37,601 bases of DNA from Limosilactobacillus gorillae. GTDB lineage: Bacteria; Bacillota; Bacilli; Lactobacillales; Lactobacillaceae. The DNA lies in contig NZ_BCAH01000027.1 in assembly GCF_001293735.1 (NCBI RefSeq), positions 1-37,601 of the forward strand, read 5' to 3'. Made by a program: the position numbers and the translations under genes. Below the pieces are notes generated by a model. The model saw only the letters and a program-made list of their open reading frames with translations, did not search any database and was not told where the DNA came from. Of the stretch, positions 7,825 to 16,468 are shown piece after piece; the first letter of the stretch is position 1; every line of letters starts with the position of its first letter.

Positions 7825-8835
7825 TTATTCTTTTTCTGAAGTAACTTCTCGCTGCATTAAGCCGTCAATGACTGTCTTGATGTCTTCGTCCTCATAAAGA
7901 ACCCGGTATAAAGCAGCAGTGATTGGCATCTGGACGTGACGTTTCTGGGCTAATTCATAAGCTGCCTTGGTGGTTGCTACCCCTTCGATAACCATTCCCA
8001 TATTTTCAACTACATCAGCTAGTTTTTGGCCCTGTCCTAGTTGGAAACCGGCCCGCCAATTACGGGAGTTTTGGGAGGTGGCAGTTACCACCAGGTCTCC
8101 TACTCCGGAAAGGCCGATAAAGGTCATCGGATCGGCACCAAAGGCAACTCCCAGCCGGCGGATTTCGGCTAGCCCTCGGGTAATTAAAGCCGCCCGAGCG
8201 TTATCATGATAACCGATCCCGCTGAGCGCCCCCGAACCAAGGGCAATGATGTTCTTCAGAGCGGCCCCAAATTCAGCCCCAATTACGTCGTCATTAGTGT
8301 AAACCCGGAAGTAGTTATTTGAAAAGAGTTTTTGGATTTCCTGAGCATGAGTAAGATTGCTGCAGGCCGCCGTAACCGCCGTGACATCCTTAATAGCAAC
8401 GTCTTCAGCGTGACTTGGCCCAGACAAGACAACAATCCCCCGCCGGTTAGTCGCCGGAATTTCTTCGGCAAGCATTTCCGATACCCGCTTATAGGTATTT
8501 TGTTCCAGCCCCTTCGTTGCGTGAACCAAAAGGGGCGCTGGCATGTCACTTAAAAGGGGCGCTAATTGACCCGCGACCTGACGAACCCCCTTGGTTGGAA
8601 TCACCATCAGGACTACCTCGGCCCCGCTAACCGCATCTTGCATGTCGGTGGTGGCCACTAGCTTATCGTTGTAAACAAAGTCATTCATGTAGCGGGGGTT
8701 AACGTGATCTTGGTTTAACTGATCAACTTGAGCTTGATCCCGGGACCATAGCTTAACTTGGTGGCCATTTTCCACGAGGAGGTTCGCTAAAACGCTCCCC
8801 CAGGAACCAGCCCCTAGGACGGCAACTTTTTTCAT
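7825..8835 (-). CDS. gpsA: Glycerol-3-phosphate dehydrogenase [NAD(P)+]
   Basis: Reduces dihydroxyacetone phosphate to sn-glycerol-3-phosphate for phospholipid synthesis. The 336-residue protein starts at MKKVAVLGAGSWGSVLA, carrying the NAD-binding GxGxxG; LSGPSHAEDV, GAALKNIIALGSG and the GLSGVGDLVVT region are family hallmarks. A longer open frame extends 39 codons upstream but overlaps lgt and lacks a ribosome site; AGGGAG lies before the ATG at 8835. The ATG overlaps the lgt stop (ATGA), indicating translational coupling with lgt. Confidence 0.97.
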   Translation of the reverse strand: MKKVAVLGAGSWGSVLANLLVENGHQVKLWSRDQAQVDQLNQDHVNPRYMNDFVYNDKLVATTDMQDAVSGAEVVLMVIPTKGVRQVAGQLAPLLSDMPAPLLVHATKGLEQNTYKRVSEMLAEEIPATNRRGIVVLSGPSHAEDVAIKDVTAVTAACSNLTHAQEIQKLFSNNYFRVYTNDDVIGAEFGAALKNIIALGSGALSGIGYHDNARAALITRGLAEIRRLGVAFGADPMTFIGLSGVGDLVVTATSQNSRNWRAGFQLGQGQKLADVVENMGMVIEGVATTKAAYELAQKRHVQMPITAALYRVLYEDEDIKTVIDGLMQREVTSEKE

Positions 8836-9680
8836 AATTTCTGACTCCCTTCTGGTACAAACAAACTGGTGTACCAAGGCAAATTGGCATGGTAACGCCG
8901 GCGATAAACAATGGTGCAGGCAGCAGCAATTAAAAAGACCACTGATAACCACTGTGAAACACGGAGGGCCCCCAGCATTAGGCTATCGGTTCGCATTCCC
9001 TCAACTACCATCCGGACGCTGGCATACCAGCAAACGTAGGTTAAAAAAACCTCTCCCTGCTTAAAAAGATGATGACGGTGACGAAGCAACATTAATACGG
9101 CAAAACCCGCTAAATCACCTAACGATTCATATAGAAAGGTGGGAACCCGGTAGTGACCCCCAATGTACATCTGCTGGATGATCCAGTTGGGTAGATGCTG
9201 GGCAACCAAAGCTGCCCGGGTGGTGATCACCCCGAAGGCCTCCTGATTCATAAAGTTTCCCCAGCGTCCCATTCCTTGGGCCATGATAACCGTTGGAGCC
9301 ACTACGTCCAGGAGGGTCCACATGTTGATGTGACGGACATGGCAAAAAACCGCCATGGTTAAAAAGCCCCCGATGATTGCTCCATAAATAGCAATTCCAC
9401 CGTCCCAGATAGCAATAATCTCACTGGGGTGGGCGGAATAATACCTCCACTCAAAGGTAACGTAATAAGCACGGGCACATATAATTGCAATCGGCAGCGC
9501 CCAAAGCAGGTAGTCATAAAAGACATCTTCGACCAGCCCCAGCCGTTTCCCTTCCCGGATCGAAAGCCATAGGGCTAATACCACTCCGGTTGCAATGATA
9601 ACCCCATACCAGTGGACGGTAAAGGGACCAAGCTGAAGGGCAATCGGGTTTAACGCCCCAACCACAGCTAACTTAGTCAT
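8832..9680 (-). CDS. lgt: Prolipoprotein diacylglyceryl transferase
   Basis: Polytopic membrane enzyme that transfers diacylglycerol from phosphatidylglycerol to the lipobox cysteine of prolipoproteins. The 282-residue protein has about seven hydrophobic segments. The Lgt signature GRWGNFMNQEAFG is at 138-150, with the conserved DGGIAIYGAIIGG (93-105) and RAYY (70-73). GGGAGGAGG gives a strong ribosome site. Its start overlaps the hprK stop by 8 bases and its stop overlaps gpsA by 4. Coupling with gpsA fits a shared dependence on glycerophospholipid. Confidence 0.97.
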   Translation of the reverse strand: MTKLAVVGALNPIALQLGPFTVHWYGVIIATGVVLALWLSIREGKRLGLVEDVFYDYLLWALPIAIICARAYYVTFEWRYYSAHPSEIIAIWDGGIAIYGAIIGGFLTMAVFCHVRHINMWTLLDVVAPTVIMAQGMGRWGNFMNQEAFGVITTRAALVAQHLPNWIIQQMYIGGHYRVPTFLYESLGDLAGFAVLMLLRHRHHLFKQGEVFLTYVCWYASVRMVVEGMRTDSLMLGALRVSQWLSVVFLIAAACTIVYRRRYHANLPWYTSLFVPEGSQKL

Positions 9681-10635
9681 TATTTTCCTCCTCCCGGTCC
9701 CGCTTTGAGTTTTGCTTGATCAAGCGGTTTAGGTTCTCATCAAAGGTCTTGGTAGCATCATACCCCATCGTCTGTGCCCGGAAGTTCATAGCCGCCGCTT
9801 CAATAATAATTGCTAAGTTCCGCCCAGTCTTAACCGGAACGGAAACTTTCGGAATGGTCACGTCCTGAATCACCTGGGTATCACCCTGATCCCCTAAGCG
9901 ATCGAACTGGGTGTCCGGCGTCCACGTCTCCAAGTGAACGATAAAATCAATCGTATCCTGGGGAAGGACTGCTCCAGACCCATACAGGGTCATCACGTCG
10001 ATGATCCCAATTCCCCGAATCTCCATCAGGTGCTGTAGGATTGCTGGCGCTGCCCCAACCAGAGTCTGTTCATCCCGGGCGTAAACCTCCACCCGATCAT
10101 CGGCAACCAAGCGGTGCCCCCGCCGGACAAGTTCTAGCGCTGTTTCTGACTTTCCGACTCCGGAATCTCCGGTAATCAAAACCCCCACTCCACTGATATC
10201 AACTAGAACCCCGTGCAGGGATTCCCTAGGGGCCAGTCGTCCCACAAGATAGGAGGTCATGTTCCCCAGGATCCGTGATGAAGTTAACGGTGTTCCCAGG
10301 ATTGGAATGTGAGCCTTGGCGGCCGCTTCCGTAAGCTCCACCATTACCGGTAAGTCCGTTGATACGACAAAACACGGTGTCTGTGGGGTGCACATCCGTT
10401 CCACGTATTCCCGACGTTTCTTAGCAGGGACTTCCTTAGCAAAGGAGGTTTCCGTGATCCCCAGCAGCTGAATCCGCATGGCTGGGTAGTGTTTAAAGTA
10501 ACCGGCAAATTCCAACGACGGTCGACAAATATCACTCGTGGTAATCTTACGGTTAAGATACTCTTCCCCTTGCAAAACCGTTAGGCGAACGTTCGTAGCC
10601 AAGTCCGCAACGGTTACTGAATCAACATTGGGCAT
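9673..10635 (-). CDS. hprK: HPr kinase/phosphorylase
   Basis: Bifunctional sensor that phosphorylates or dephosphorylates Ser46 of HPr and so controls carbon catabolite repression through CcpA. The 320-residue protein has the Walker A GDSGVGKS at 156-163, the conserved H141 before it (LHGVLVDI) and the family signature LMEIRGIGIIDVMTLYG at 203-219. Length and domain order (N-terminal MurF-like part, C-terminal kinase) are normal. It overlaps lgt by 8 bases and lies 15 bases after yvlD. Confidence 0.98.
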   Translation of the reverse strand: MPNVDSVTVADLATNVRLTVLQGEEYLNRKITTSDICRPSLEFAGYFKHYPAMRIQLLGITETSFAKEVPAKKRREYVERMCTPQTPCFVVSTDLPVMVELTEAAAKAHIPILGTPLTSSRILGNMTSYLVGRLAPRESLHGVLVDISGVGVLITGDSGVGKSETALELVRRGHRLVADDRVEVYARDEQTLVGAAPAILQHLMEIRGIGIIDVMTLYGSGAVLPQDTIDFIVHLETWTPDTQFDRLGDQGDTQVIQDVTIPKVSVPVKTGRNLAIIIEAAAMNFRAQTMGYDATKTFDENLNRLIKQNSKRDREEENND

Positions 10636-10650
10636 GCTGTTTCCTCCTTA

Positions 10651-11001
10651 CTACTCTGCAAGATGACTGCTGATAATGGTGTTGCAAACTGACATGATCA
10701 AGGCAATCAACATTGCCGACCAAAAAGAAGAGAAGTGAATCCCAGGACCCACGAGACTAGCCGTCAGTTGCAGCATTAACCCGTTGATGACAATTGAAAA
10801 AAGCCCCAAGGTTAAAACCGTGATTGGTAACGATAAAAGTACCAAGATTGGCTTAATGAGAGCATTTAACACCGCCAACACTACCGCTGCTAACACGGCT
10901 ACCCCAATGCTAGTAACGTAAAACCAACCGGTATTAGCAAAGAGACCGGCTAGGGCTACGAATAGGATGGCATCAATGATGATATTTTTAAAAAAGCCCA
11001 T
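10651..11001 (-). CDS. yvlD: YvlD-type four-helix membrane protein (phage holin superfamily IV-like)
   Basis: Small membrane protein of 116 residues with four hydrophobic segments (about 8-25, 30-50, 54-77 and 90-112) and the LNALIKPILVLLSLPITVLTLGLF stretch typical of this family, for which no firm function is known. Despite the holin-like family name there is no phage context. In Bacillus a homologue sits in the yvlABCD envelope-stress operon beside a PspC protein and near hprK; the same neighbours occur here. Its ATG overlaps the pspC stop (TAATG). Confidence 0.85.
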   Translation of the reverse strand: MGFFKNIIIDAILFVALAGLFANTGWFYVTSIGVAVLAAVVLAVLNALIKPILVLLSLPITVLTLGLFSIVINGLMLQLTASLVGPGIHFSSFWSAMLIALIMSVCNTIISSHLAE

Positions 11002-11324
11002 TATTTTTTCTCCCTCCGGTTAACATCTCTTTCCTCGACGTCATGAAGCTCACGCCGTCCTTGGCCTGACTGTTTCGACCCCTGCCTTCCCCAAAGAGGG
11101 TCGCTAAAAGAGCCGCCGTTATCCGTTTCCGAGGGTATGATTACCATCATAATCAAGTAAATGGCAATTCCCGGAACGATCCCGGTAACGGCCATCAGAA
11201 TCAGGTAAATCAGGCGTAGTCCAAAGGCCGAAATGTTAAAGTAGGCCGCCAGGCCCCCAAAGACCCCCGCAAGTACGCGATCTTTTCGGGAGCGGGTCAG
11301 TTTCTTTTGCCGTGGTCGTTGCAT
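11001..11324 (-). CDS. PspC-domain envelope stress protein
   Basis: Protein of 107 residues with an N-terminal basic stretch (KKLTRSRKDR), then VLAGVFGGLAAYFNIS and a hydrophobic segment (LRLIYLILMAVTGIVPGIAIYLIMMVII), the PspC domain, and a hydrophilic charged C-terminal tail. PspC proteins are membrane components of phage-shock or LiaFSR-type envelope responses. GGGGAGG abuts the first possible ATG (11330) but is 6 bases from the next (11324), so I used the latter. One-base overlap with yvlD. Confidence 0.85.
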   Translation of the reverse strand: MQRPRQKKLTRSRKDRVLAGVFGGLAAYFNISAFGLRLIYLILMAVTGIVPGIAIYLIMMVIIPSETDNGGSFSDPLWGRQGSKQSGQGRRELHDVEERDVNRREKK

Positions 11325-11386
11325 AAGCATCCTCCCCTTCTCTTTTTGATTATCTTACTTGCTTTTTAAACGTGGTGCAATCCAAG

Positions 11387-12503
11387 CTACCGGGAATCCT
11401 TCTGGGCCAAGTTCCACTGCAGGTAGGCATTAATAAAGGCGTCCAAATTTCCGTCCATCACGCCAATGACATCATGGGTTTCATAGCCGGTCCGGGCGTC
11501 TTTAACTAGGGTATAGGGATGGAAAACGTAGGAGCGAATCTGAGAACCCCAGCCGATCTCCTTTTGTTCTCCCTCTAGCTTAGCCCGTTCCTTAGCCTTT
11601 TTCTCTTCTTCCAGCTCATATAGCTTAGACTTAAGCATGTTCACGGCGGTAATTCGGTTTTGCAACTGAGAACGTTCTGCCTGCGAGGAGGTGACAATCC
11701 CGGTTGGTAAGTGGGTAATGCGGACTGCTGATTCAGTTTTATTGATGTGTTGTCCCCCGGCTCCAGAGGCCCGGAAGGTATCAACCCGTAAATCAGAGGG
11801 ATCGATGTCAACCACAATCGACTCATCTAAAATTGGCATCACGTCGACCGAGGCAAAGGAGGTATGGCGCCGGGCCGCTGAGTCAAACGGTGAGATCCGC
11901 ACCAACCGGTGAACGCCCTTTTCAGCGTGCAGGTAACCATAGGCGTTATGACCCTTAATTAAAAGAGTAACACTCTTGATTCCGGCTTCTTCACCGGCTT
12001 CATAGTTGGCCGTTTCAACGTCAAAGCCATGCTGGTTAGCCCAGCGTAAGTACATCCGTAGGAGCATCTCGCCCCAATCCTGAGCTTCGGTTCCCCCAGC
12101 CCCGGGATGGATTTCCAAAATGGCGTCGTTTTGATCGTAAGGGCCATCCAAAAGCTGTTCCAGACGGTAGGACTGTAGCCGATCTTGAACCAACGGGAAG
12201 GTCTCTTCCATTTCTTGCTTAAGGTCCTCATCATCTTCTACTCGTAGCATCTCAATTGTCAACGCCAGTTCTTCCACCTGTTCCTTTAAGGATAAGAAGT
12301 TATCACGGCGCTTCTTTAGTTCATTCACGACGGCTACCTTCTTTTGGGCTTCTTGATTATCGTTCCAAAAGTCCGGCGCCGTCATCTCGTGTTCGCCCTC
12401 TGCGATCGATTCATTCAAGGCATCGAGGTCAAAGAGACCTCCCGAAGCGTGCAACTTCAGCCTGCATTGCTTCTATCTGTTTTGTGGCTTCACTTAGTTC
12501 CAT
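11387..12503 (-). CDS. prfB: Peptide chain release factor 2, programmed +1 frameshift
   Basis: RF2 ends translation at UGA and UAA. The gene is split between two frames. Frame 1 runs from the ATG at 12503 for 24 codons to CTT, followed by an in-frame TGA at 12431-12429. Skipping the T at 12431 gives GAC and continues in the second frame to 11387, a total of 371 residues. The shift site GGGAGG-TCT-CTT-TGA-C matches the classic Shine-Dalgarno-like element plus CUU UGA C, through which low RF2 raises its own synthesis. The second-frame ATG at 12454 is not the start. The SPF stop-codon tripeptide (in LVRISPFDSA) and the GGQ hydrolysis motif (in ASGAGGQHINKT) are present. It follows secA after a terminator. 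Confidence 0.95.
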
Positions 12504-12517
12504 ATTTTACCTCAATC

Positions 12518-12557
12518 AAAAAGGCGGTCGCGGTACCGTTTCGGACTGCCACCGCCT
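12518..12557 (-). terminator. Terminator between secA and prfB
   Basis: Outer stem AGGCGGT/ACCGCCT (12522-12528 with 12551-12557) with an internal partly paired loop and a T5 tract on the minus strand, starting a few bases after the secA stop and ending 15 bases before the prfB ATG. Being so close to prfB, it may only partly terminate. Confidence 0.65.
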
Positions 12558-12562
12558 AGTTT

Positions 12563-14932
12563 TTAACGCGTTACATTTTGCCGAATTTCTGACTTCATGA
12601 ACAGCCGAGTCGTTTCGTATTCAATATCGGCGACCATCTGTTCAAACATCCGGTAACCAGTTGTTTGGTACTCAACCAGCGGGTTCTGCTGTCCATAGCC
12701 CCGTAGCCCAACGGACTGGCGGAATTGATCCATGGCATCGATATGGTCAGTCCAGTGGGCATCAACCACCCGCAAGATCACAACCTTTTCGAATTCCAGC
12801 ATCTGGGAGTCGTCGTAAAGTTGGTGCTTCTTTTCTTCGTAAACCTGCTCGGCAAAGTCCGTCAGTAAGTCGACCATTTCGGCCTTGGATTTACCTTCCA
12901 GCATGGAGACATTGATCTGATCCGGCTTGACCAAAACTTCAACGGCAAAGTCAACGATTTCTTGTAGTTTCCAATCCTTCTTATCACCCAGGGTGTGGGC
13001 ATCGATGGCTCGCTCAATGGTCCGTGTAACCATCGGCATTAGGACCCACTTGAGTGAGTCAGTTTCGGTAATAACCTGCTGACGTTCCCGGTAAATAATT
13101 TCACGTTGCTCACGCATCACATCGTCATATTGCAAAACGTTTTTCCGTGAGTCGTAATTATTCCCTTCAACCCGCTTTTGGGCCGATTCCACCTGGTGGG
13201 TTAAGAAGCGGGATTTGATGACCACGTCCTCGTCATCTTCGTCAGTTTGAAGCCGTTGCAAGAAGTTCTTAATCCGGTCGCCCCCAAAACGTTTCATCAG
13301 GTCGTCTTCTAAGGATAGGTAGAACTGGGATAGACCAGGGTCCCCCTGCCGACCAGACCGTCCCCGGAGCTGATTGTCAATCCGGCGAGATTCGTGCCGT
13401 TCAGTCCCAATGACCGCTAGACCGCCGATTTCCTTAACCCCAGGGCCGAGCTTAATGTCGGTTCCCCGTCCGGCCATGTTGGTAGCAATCGTTACCGCCC
13501 CGACTTGCCCGGCATTCTTAACGATCTCGGCTTCCCGAGCGTGGTTCTTGGCATTCAAGACCACGTGTGGAATCTTTTCTTGGTCCAAGAGGTGTGATAA
13601 ATACTCAGACGTTTCAACGGCCACCGTCCCTACCAGGACTGGTTGTCCCTTCTCATGCAGCTCCTTGATCCGCTTAACCACGGCCCGGAACTTACTTTCT
13701 AAAGTTGGGTACAAAAGGTCTGGTTCATCCAGCCGGGCAACTGGCCGGTTAGTTGGAATCGTGATCGTTTCCATGTTGTAAATTTCACGGAATTCTTCCA
13801 TTTCCGTTCGGGCCGTCCCAGTCATTCCGGCTAATTTAGAATACATCCGGAAGAGGTTTTGGTAGGTGATGTTGGCCATCGTCTTGTTTTCTTCCTGGAT
13901 CTCAACACCTTCCTTAGCTTCAATCGCTTGGTGGAGGCCATCGGAGAAGCGTCGTCCTTCCATTACCCGTCCAGTAAAGGAGTCAACAATTAAGACTTCG
14001 CCATCATTAACCACATAGTCCTTATCCAAGAGCATGATGTAATTAGCCCGCAGGGACTGGTCTAAGTGGTGAGTCAAAGCGGTATTTTCCGGGTCATAAA
14101 GGTTTTTTAAGTTAAAGTACTTTTCGGCCTTCTTGATCCCTTCATCGGTTAAGGAAACCGTCTTGGATTCCAGATCAATCTTATAATCTGCTTCATTCTT
14201 TAAGGTCTTAACAAAACGATCAGCCTGTTGGTAAAGTTTTGACGTCCCCGTACCCGGCCCCGAAATAATTAAGGGCGTTCTTGCTTCATCAATTAAGATT
14301 GAATCCACTTCGTCGACAATGGCAAAGTTAAGTCCGCGCTGAACTTGGTCTTCCTTGTAGACGGCCATATTATCGCGTAGGTAATCAAATCCAATTTCAC
14401 TGTTCGTCGAGTACATGATGTCACAAGCGTAGGCTTTCCGCTTATCATCCGGTGACTTTTGAGCCCCATTGACCCCGACCGAGCAGCCCAGCCAGCGGTA
14501 CAGCTGTCCCATTTCTTCGGCATCCCGTTCGGATAGGTATTCGTTAACGGTGATAACGTGAACCCCTTTGCCACTCAAGGCGTTAAGGTACACAGGCATC
14601 GTAGCGGTTAGAGTTTTCCCTTCCCCGGTCTTCATTTCGGCAATGTTCCCTTCGTGTAAAACGATCCCCCCCATGATCTGGACGTGGAATGGAAACAGTC
14701 CTAAGACCCGCTTAGCCCCTTCCCGGGCAACGGCAAAGGCTTCTGGTAAGAGGTGATCTAAGTCTTCCCCATCCTGAATCCGTTGCCGGAATTCCGGTGT
14801 CTTGGCCTTTAATTCATCATCGGTTAACTTGGCCATTTGGTCCTTGTAACCATCAACCCGGTTAGCAAGACGGTTAATTCGCCGCAGTTCACGCCGGTCG
14901 CTTTCAATCCACTTTCTGAGTATATTCGCCAT
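12563..14932 (-). CDS. secA: Preprotein translocase ATPase SecA
   Basis: Motor ATPase that drives preproteins through SecYEG. The 789-residue protein has Walker [12 protein letters not shown] (GEGKT 103-107), Walker [16 protein letters not shown] (from 207), the [12 protein letters not shown] and [11 protein letters not shown] motifs of the second nucleotide-binding domain, and the preprotein-binding region between. It ends at about residue 789 without the C-terminal linker and Cys-rich zinc finger that many SecAs use to bind SecB; this short form is usual in lactobacilli and fits their lack of SecB. Terminators on both sides make it a separate unit. Confidence 0.98.
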   Translation of the reverse strand: MANILRKWIESDRRELRRINRLANRVDGYKDQMAKLTDDELKAKTPEFRQRIQDGEDLDHLLPEAFAVAREGAKRVLGLFPFHVQIMGGIVLHEGNIAEMKTGEGKTLTATMPVYLNALSGKGVHVITVNEYLSERDAEEMGQLYRWLGCSVGVNGAQKSPDDKRKAYACDIMYSTNSEIGFDYLRDNMAVYKEDQVQRGLNFAIVDEVDSILIDEARTPLIISGPGTGTSKLYQQADRFVKTLKNEADYKIDLESKTVSLTDEGIKKAEKYFNLKNLYDPENTALTHHLDQSLRANYIMLLDKDYVVNDGEVLIVDSFTGRVMEGRRFSDGLHQAIEAKEGVEIQEENKTMANITYQNLFRMYSKLAGMTGTARTEMEEFREIYNMETITIPTNRPVARLDEPDLLYPTLESKFRAVVKRIKELHEKGQPVLVGTVAVETSEYLSHLLDQEKIPHVVLNAKNHAREAEIVKNAGQVGAVTIATNMAGRGTDIKLGPGVKEIGGLAVIGTERHESRRIDNQLRGRSGRQGDPGLSQFYLSLEDDLMKRFGGDRIKNFLQRLQTDEDDEDVVIKSRFLTHQVESAQKRVEGNNYDSRKNVLQYDDVMREQREIIYRERQQVITETDSLKWVLMPMVTRTIERAIDAHTLGDKKDWKLQEIVDFAVEVLVKPDQINVSMLEGKSKAEMVDLLTDFAEQVYEEKKHQLYDDSQMLEFEKVVILRVVDAHWTDHIDAMDQFRQSVGLRGYGQQNPLVEYQTTGYRMFEQMVADIEYETTRLFMKSEIRQNVTR

Positions 14933-14962
14933 TAAGCGTCCCTTCCCTTTATTCTAAGATTT

Positions 14963-14990
14963 GGGGAATCACTGGCCGCTTGCCATCCCC
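14963..14990. other. Hairpin in the secA leader
   Basis: GGGGA (14963-14967) and TCCCC (14986-14990) enclose an inner TGGC/GCCA stem. On the minus strand this forms a hairpin in the secA 5' leader about 30 bases before the start codon. On the plus strand it is followed by T6 and looks like a terminator that would stop antisense transcripts leaving secA. Its function is not known. Confidence 0.4.
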
Positions 14991-15022
14991 TTTTTTCATC
15001 GAGATAATCTTATCAACTTTCA

Positions 15023-15052
15023 ATTTTACCATGTTTGGACCTGCAATGAAAA
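15023..15052 (-). promoter_or_regulatory. Candidate secA promoter
   Basis: Minus-strand TTTTCA (15047-15052) and TAAAAT (15023-15028) with an 18-base spacer, lying just after the hpf terminator and about 90 bases before the secA start. Moderate match. Confidence 0.45.
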
Positions 15053-15067
15053 CTAATCACTCGAACT

Positions 15068-15105
15068 AAAAAAGGCGGTGACAAAATGATCACCGCCCCT
15101 TTTTT
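15068..15105 (-). terminator. hpf terminator
   Basis: Perfect 8-bp stem GGCGGTGA/TCACCGCC (15074-15081 with 15090-15097) flanked by A6 and T6, so it works in both directions. It starts just after the hpf stop codon. Confidence 0.88.
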
Positions 15106-15112
15106 ACTAGTT

Positions 15113-15658
15113 TTAGTTGACTTCGATTAACCCATAACGGCCATCATTACGACGGTAGACCACACTAGTCTCGTTCGTTTCGGCATCCTGGTAAACAAAG
15201 AAGTCGTGGCCCAACATGTCCATCTGAAGAACGGCTTCCTCAGAGTCCATTGGCTTCAGGGAGATCTGCTTGGTCCGAACGATCTTCAGACTGTCGCTCG
15301 CCTCTGCTTCTTCACTCAAAGTGTCAACAAATTCAAGGTTCTTAAAGCCCTTTTCCCGTGACTTACGGTTAACCTTTGTCTTGTACTTGCGAATTTGACG
15401 TTCTAGTTTATCAGTAACTAGATCGACACTGCCGTACATATCGTTAGAGGTTTCTTCTGCCCGAAGCATCAGGTAAGGCAACGGGATCGTTACTTCCACC
15501 TTGTAAGTACGGTTAGAGTACACCTTCAGGTTAACGTGAGCATTAGCTTCCACGTTAGGTTCTAAGAACCGCTCTAACTTGGAGATCCGCTTCACCACGT
15601 AATCACGAATGGCATCAGTAACTTCAACGTTTTCACCACGAATATTGAATTTTAACAT
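15113..15658 (-). CDS. hpf: Ribosome hibernation promoting factor, long form
   Basis: Binds the small subunit in poor growth and dimerises ribosomes to inactive 100S particles. The 181-residue protein has the N-terminal RaiA/YfiA domain (MLKFNIRGENVEVTDAIRDYV to about residue 105), a linker, and the C-terminal dimerisation domain ending in DFFVYQDAETNETSVVYRRNDGRYGLIEV. That second domain marks the long HPF of Firmicutes that acts without RMF. GGAGAG precedes the ATG. It has its own promoter and terminator, lying between comFC and secA. Confidence 0.97.
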   Translation of the reverse strand: MLKFNIRGENVEVTDAIRDYVVKRISKLERFLEPNVEANAHVNLKVYSNRTYKVEVTIPLPYLMLRAEETSNDMYGSVDLVTDKLERQIRKYKTKVNRKSREKGFKNLEFVDTLSEEAEASDSLKIVRTKQISLKPMDSEEAVLQMDMLGHDFFVYQDAETNETSVVYRRNDGRYGLIEVN

Positions 15659-15693
15659 TGCACTTCTCTCCTTTCAGTACAAGCACCGGCTTG

Positions 15694-15707
15694 TTCTGAT
15701 ATCAGAA
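15694..15707. promoter_or_regulatory. 14-bp perfect palindrome in the hpf leader
   Basis: TTCTGATATCAGAA is self-complementary and lies between the hpf promoter and start codon, roughly 25-30 bases after the expected transcription start. It could be a protein operator or a very short-looped RNA hairpin. No known operator was matched. Confidence 0.35.
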
Positions 15708-15734
15708 GGACCACTCTTCTCATATCCTATCTTT

Positions 15735-15763
15735 ATTATAAGGGATTAAATCGCATTTAACAA
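15735..15763 (-). promoter_or_regulatory. hpf promoter
   Basis: Minus-strand TTGTTA (15758-15763) and a perfect TATAAT (15735-15740) with a 17-base spacer, about 75 bases upstream of the hpf ATG. Confidence 0.7.
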
Positions 15764-15793
15764 ACAAGATCTGGAAATCGCTTCCACTATCTC

Positions 15794-16468
15794 TTAATTA
15801 GCCAACGTTACCCCACAAATTGTCTTGCATCCAGCATCCTTGATCAATTCAGCCGCGTGATACATTGTTCTCCCGGTTGTAAAAACATCGTCGACCAAGA
15901 CGACCGATTTACCGGCAACCTTATTAGATGAAAGGAGCCTAAAGGGCTGGGGAGTGGCCAAGCGTTCTTGGCGATTCTTAACCGATTGGGGGCGTGGCTT
16001 TTCCTGGTCCTTCGTGATTAAAAGTGATTGATATTGGCACTCCAATAACCCCTTAACCTGATTAAAACCTCGCTCCTTTTGGGTTGCCGGGTGAAGCGGG
16101 AGTGGAATCACCACCTCAGCACCACTCTCTTTCACTAAGGCCGTTAGCTCGAAACTAAAGGCCTGGTGTAACCGGTAATCTCCGGCAAACTTATAGGCGT
16201 GCATAAACTCTTTCATCGCTTCATTGTAGCTAAAGCACGCCCGGACTGATAAGCAAAAACCGACCCGCTCTTGCCATGCCTGACATTCCGGGCAAATTTG
16301 ATTAAAGCCTTGCCGCTGACAGCCGGGACAGCCCTTTCCACCTGCTAAGGGAATAAAACGACTACGGCAGTTCTTACATAGCCGCGGGGACCGTAAAGCC
16401 TTCAAAGATAAAAGATCCCTAATCGGTGGGTGCCACTTGATTAGAGCGTTACACAGTAAGCATTTCAT
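15794..16468 (-). CDS. comFC: ComFC-type phosphoribosyltransferase-like protein
   Basis: The 224-residue protein has an N-terminal double zinc ribbon (MKCLLC, LCKNC, CPGC, CPEC) and a C-terminal type I phosphoribosyltransferase fold with VVLVDDVFTTGRTMYHAAELI near residue 190. The family works with ComFA in DNA uptake, although its enzymatic role is unsettled. Its ATG overlaps the comFA stop by 4 bases (ATGA). Length is normal (210-240). Presence of comF genes does not show that the host is competent. Confidence 0.92.
   Translation of the reverse strand: MKCLLCNALIKWHPPIRDLLSLKALRSPRLCKNCRSRFIPLAGGKGCPGCQRQGFNQICPECQAWQERVGFCLSVRACFSYNEAMKEFMHAYKFAGDYRLHQAFSFELTALVKESGAEVVIPLPLHPATQKERGFNQVKGLLECQYQSLLITKDQEKPRPQSVKNRQERLATPQPFRLLSSNKVAGKSVVLVDDVFTTGRTMYHAAELIKDAGCKTICGVTLAN

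Noticed and set aside
8836-8952. Upstream extension of GpsA
   Set aside because: It overlaps the end of lgt in another frame, lacks a ribosome site and precedes the GAGSWG Rossmann start expected at the N-terminus.
10651-11001. Phage holin as sign of a prophage
   Set aside because: The family name is historical; neighbours are housekeeping genes and no other phage gene occurs in the window.
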